The translations under genes and the position numbers were made by a program. The notes beneath the pieces were generated by a model that searched no databases, was not told the DNA's origin, and was given only the letters and a program-made list of their open reading frames with translations. 7,481 nucleotides of DNA from Nitrososphaeraceae archaeon (GTDB lineage Archaea; Thermoproteota; Nitrososphaeria; Nitrososphaerales; Nitrososphaeraceae): the NCBI GenBank assembly GCA_029240395.1, contig JAREAJ010000067.1:1-7481 (forward strand), written 5' to 3'. Positions 6,154 to 7,481 of the stretch are shown here, piece after piece; the stretch's first letter is position 1, and every line of letters begins with the position of its first letter.

Positions 6154-6358
6154 GCTACCAATTTAGCTTATGAGTTTGGGTGCCTTCTTGTGACGGGGTT
6201 CTGGTATAATTCTTTTCTAATCGATTGGCTACTTCAGCAATCCAATGGTAAATTATTTAGTATGACTAAAAATTACTGGAAAGGACTACAAGACGATGTT
6301 GGAAGAAGGAGAATAATTATTTTGGGATAAGATTATTAAAAAAGGAAGATCAATTATA

Positions 6359-6781
6359 ATGCGTTTGTTTTTTCGAAAGAATAAGGAGCAAAAATCTGCA
6401 GAGACAAAAAGGTCTTTGGCAATGAAGAGGCATGTAGCCGATAGCATAATAACTTATGCGAAAAGCTGCCATCCAAATGAAGGGATCTTGATACTCCAAG
6501 GGCAAACCAAAAAGAACAATATAGTTGTTGATGGGCTGGTTGTACCGCCTTTTGCCTCCCATGGTCCTTATTATTCTGGATTTCCCACATATGATCTTCC
6601 ATTTGATCTTTCTTATATTGGTACAGCACATTCGCATCCGGGAGGATCCAATAGACCTTCGCTCGAAGACCTCAACAATTTTTACGGATTCGTATCTGTA
6701 ATCATCTGCTACCCTTACTCAGACCAAGACATCGGGGCCTTTGACAGAAATGGCAATAAAGTGCATGTGGAAATAATTTAG
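6359..6781 (+). CDS. JAMM/MPN-domain zinc metalloprotease
   Basis: A 140-residue stand-alone JAB1/MPN/Mov34 domain. The full zinc-peptidase motif is present: E41 in HPNEGILIL, then H91 and H93 in GTAHSHPGGSNRPSLED, S101 and D104, exactly the H-x-H-x7-S-x2-D spacing. Enzymes of this family remove ubiquitin-like modifiers (SAMPs in archaea) or free the C-terminus of sulfur-carrier proteins; which applies here cannot be read from the sequence. The N-terminus is basic (RLFFRKNKEQK) without a signal peptide, so it is cytoplasmic. The start at ATG 6359 follows an A/G-rich AAAAAAGGAAGA; an in-frame stop at 6314-6316 with no other ATG/GTG/TTG in between supports it. It is divergent from the PqqD-like gene and followed after 80 bases by an orphan gene on the same strand. 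No ubiquitin-like, E1-like or MoaD-like gene is nearby. Confidence 0.92.
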   Translation: MRLFFRKNKEQKSAETKRSLAMKRHVADSIITYAKSCHPNEGILILQGQTKKNNIVVDGLVVPPFASHGPYYSGFPTYDLPFDLSYIGTAHSHPGGSNRPSLEDLNNFYGFVSVIICYPYSDQDIGAFDRNGNKVHVEII

Positions 6782-6822
6782 CGAATCAACATATAATTAA
6801 GCACGGAAGAAAGCGAATAATC

Positions 6823-6831
6823 TATTTAATA
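6823..6831 (+). promoter_or_regulatory. TATA-like box before the orphan gene
   Basis: TATTTAATA lies about 30-38 bases ahead of the ATG at 6862. With a start site about 25 bases on, the message would be nearly leaderless, which agrees with the lack of a Shine-Dalgarno sequence before this gene. It suggests transcription separate from the JAMM gene. Confidence 0.4.
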
Positions 6832-6861
6832 CCATATGGCATTATTATTTTTGAGAATTAA

Positions 6862-7185
6862 ATGAGTCTAGAACAACTACGTTCAAAAGCATTCTTTCAA
6901 AACACAATAGATGTTTGGATTATGCTCTGCCAGGAAAAAAAATGGGACTATTATGATGTAGATGCTTACAGGAGTTTCATACGATACCTCAATGACAAAG
7001 GTATGAAAAAGCAAAAGTTTCCTCTTTGCATAAAAGAGTCGGGTGGTAAGTACGAAAGAGGGAGAGACAAAACAAAATTCCTAGAGGATCTCTCGCATGT
7101 ATCATCTGATGATGCATCCGCCTATACTATTAAATTGAATGCTGAGGCACTCTTACTAATAAGATCGTTTGAAAAATTAGGTTAG
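6862..7185 (+). CDS. Hypothetical protein, 107 residues
   Basis: I do not recognise this gene. The product is soluble, with no signal peptide or membrane segment. It looks alpha-helical at both ends, with an aromatic-rich N-terminal part (DVWIMLCQEKKWDYYDVDAY, residues 17-36). The middle is basic and Gly-containing (KESGGKYERGRDKTK, 58-72). It then has an acidic SSDDASAY stretch and a Leu-rich last helix (LNAEALLLIRSFEKL). Two cysteines (23 and 56) are too far apart for an evident metal site. Codon use looks like its neighbours. It follows the JAMM gene by 80 bases with its own TATA-like box, and ends against a convergent transporter gene. That it is coding is likely from length and composition; any link to the JAMM protease is inference. 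Confidence 0.65.
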   Translation: MSLEQLRSKAFFQNTIDVWIMLCQEKKWDYYDVDAYRSFIRYLNDKGMKKQKFPLCIKESGGKYERGRDKTKFLEDLSHVSSDDASAYTIKLNAEALLLIRSFEKLG

Positions 7186-7188
7186 AAT

Positions 7189-7209
7189 TGAACCGATCAT
7201 AATGGTTCA
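7189..7209 (+). terminator. Possible stem-loop terminator after the orphan gene
   Basis: TGAACC (7189-7194) and GGTTCA (7204-7209) form a 6-bp stem with a 9-base loop, starting three bases after the stop codon and followed by TTATATTA. It lies between convergent genes, where a transcription end is expected. The stem is short and the downstream T-run is weak. Confidence 0.3.
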
Positions 7210-7219
7210 TTATATTACC

Positions 7220-7260
7220 CCCCAGGGCCAAGGTACATGAGTAATAACACTGCCCAGGGG
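7220..7260. repeat. G/C-rich imperfect inverted repeat between convergent genes
   Basis: CCCCAGGGC (7220-7228) and GCCCAGGGG (7252-7260) pair over 9 positions with one central mismatch and a 23-base loop, just beyond the permease stop on the minus strand. It may help end the permease transcript. No T-run follows on the minus strand; an A/T-rich stretch does. Confidence 0.35.
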
Positions 7261-7279
7261 ACAGCCTGACCTGCTAGCA

Positions 7280-7481
7280 CTAGTATCTTTTTAGCTGTGT
7301 CGCCCTCCTTGGATTGGTGAGGTATTCTAACGTGTAACCTATTAAGGCAAACGACAGGCCGGTTATCCCTATCATCAGACCGGGGGGAACTATCCACCAC
7401 CAGAGTCCCAAAGTAAAAGCACTAGCCGAATTAGCCTCATTCAGGATTCTGCCCCAGGTTGGAATTGAAAGATCACTCAGA
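7280..7481 (-). CDS. ABC transporter permease, DppC/OppC type, C-terminal end
   Basis: The last 66 residues of an inner-membrane permease; the 5' part lies beyond the window. It shows LSIPTWGRILNEA, the cytoplasmic coupling-loop segment after the EAA-like motif in dipeptide/oligopeptide/nickel permeases. A hydrophobic final span follows with WWWIVPPGLMIGI and LSFALIGYTLEY, then the typical tail NPRRATQLKRY and TAG at 7280-7282. It would pair with a DppB-type permease and two ATPases. It belongs to a different transporter class from the ATPase at the left edge. Substrate is unknown. It runs convergent to the orphan gene with a 94-base spacer. Confidence 0.88.
   Translation of the reverse strand, partial: LSDLSIPTWGRILNEANSASAFTLGLWWWIVPPGLMIGITGLSFALIGYTLEYLTNPRRATQLKRY

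Noticed and set aside
6350..6637. Two overlapping minus-strand open frames (95 and 91 aa) opposite the JAMM gene
   Set aside because: The plus strand has the complete JAMM motif over the same bases; the reverse frames show no family pattern.
6832..6839. Palindrome CCATATGG before the orphan gene
   Set aside because: An 8-base palindrome is expected by chance in a window of this size and has no repeat partner nearby.

Overview
The window reads as archaeal chromosome. It carries a Nop5/Nop56-fibrillarin pair (the protein core of box C/D RNA methylation particles), an archaeal/eukaryotic-type Trm1 tRNA methyltransferase, an RNase HII of archaeal type, and A/T-rich TATA-like boxes 25-40 bases before several starts. 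The moderate GC, long A/T-rich spacers, TTG/GTG starts and low-complexity insertions suggest a soil-type Thaumarchaeon (Nitrososphaeria). That lineage call is inference from gene style; no rRNA gene or marker in the window proves it.

Layout, left to right. (1) 1-807, minus: 5' part of an ABC-transporter ATPase of the nitrate/sulfonate/taurine type, with a Ser/Pro-rich insert of about 53 residues between its first beta strand and Walker A. (2) 1056-2483, minus: Trm1. (3) 2639-3162, plus: a broken RNase HII gene. Its N-terminal third and C-terminal quarter are both recognisable, but about 80 middle residues are missing and the reading frame changes at the junction. (4) 3124-3813, minus: fibrillarin, whose 3' end overlaps the 3' end of the broken RNase HII gene tail to tail. 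(5) 4024-5478, minus: Nop5 with a long Arg/Gln/Gly/His/Lys-rich tail. A 210-base spacer that is open in several short frames separates it from fibrillarin. (6) 5749-6063, minus: a PqqD-like small protein. (7) 6359-6781, plus: a JAMM/MPN metalloprotease with a complete zinc motif, divergent from the PqqD-like gene across a 295-base spacer that holds two adjacent perfect inverted repeats. (8) 6862-7185, plus: a 107-residue protein I do not recognise. (9) 7280-7481, minus: the C-terminal end of a DppC/OppC-type ABC permease, converging on gene 8.

Functionally, the central 4 kb is RNA maturation (tRNA G26 methylation, box C/D 2'-O-methylation, RNA:DNA hybrid removal). The ends belong to two different ABC importers. 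The right-hand accessory part (PqqD-like, JAMM peptidase, orphan) is the least explained. The strongest anomaly is the RNase HII gene, which cannot encode an active enzyme as read. No tRNA, rRNA, CRISPR array or insertion sequence could be supported.
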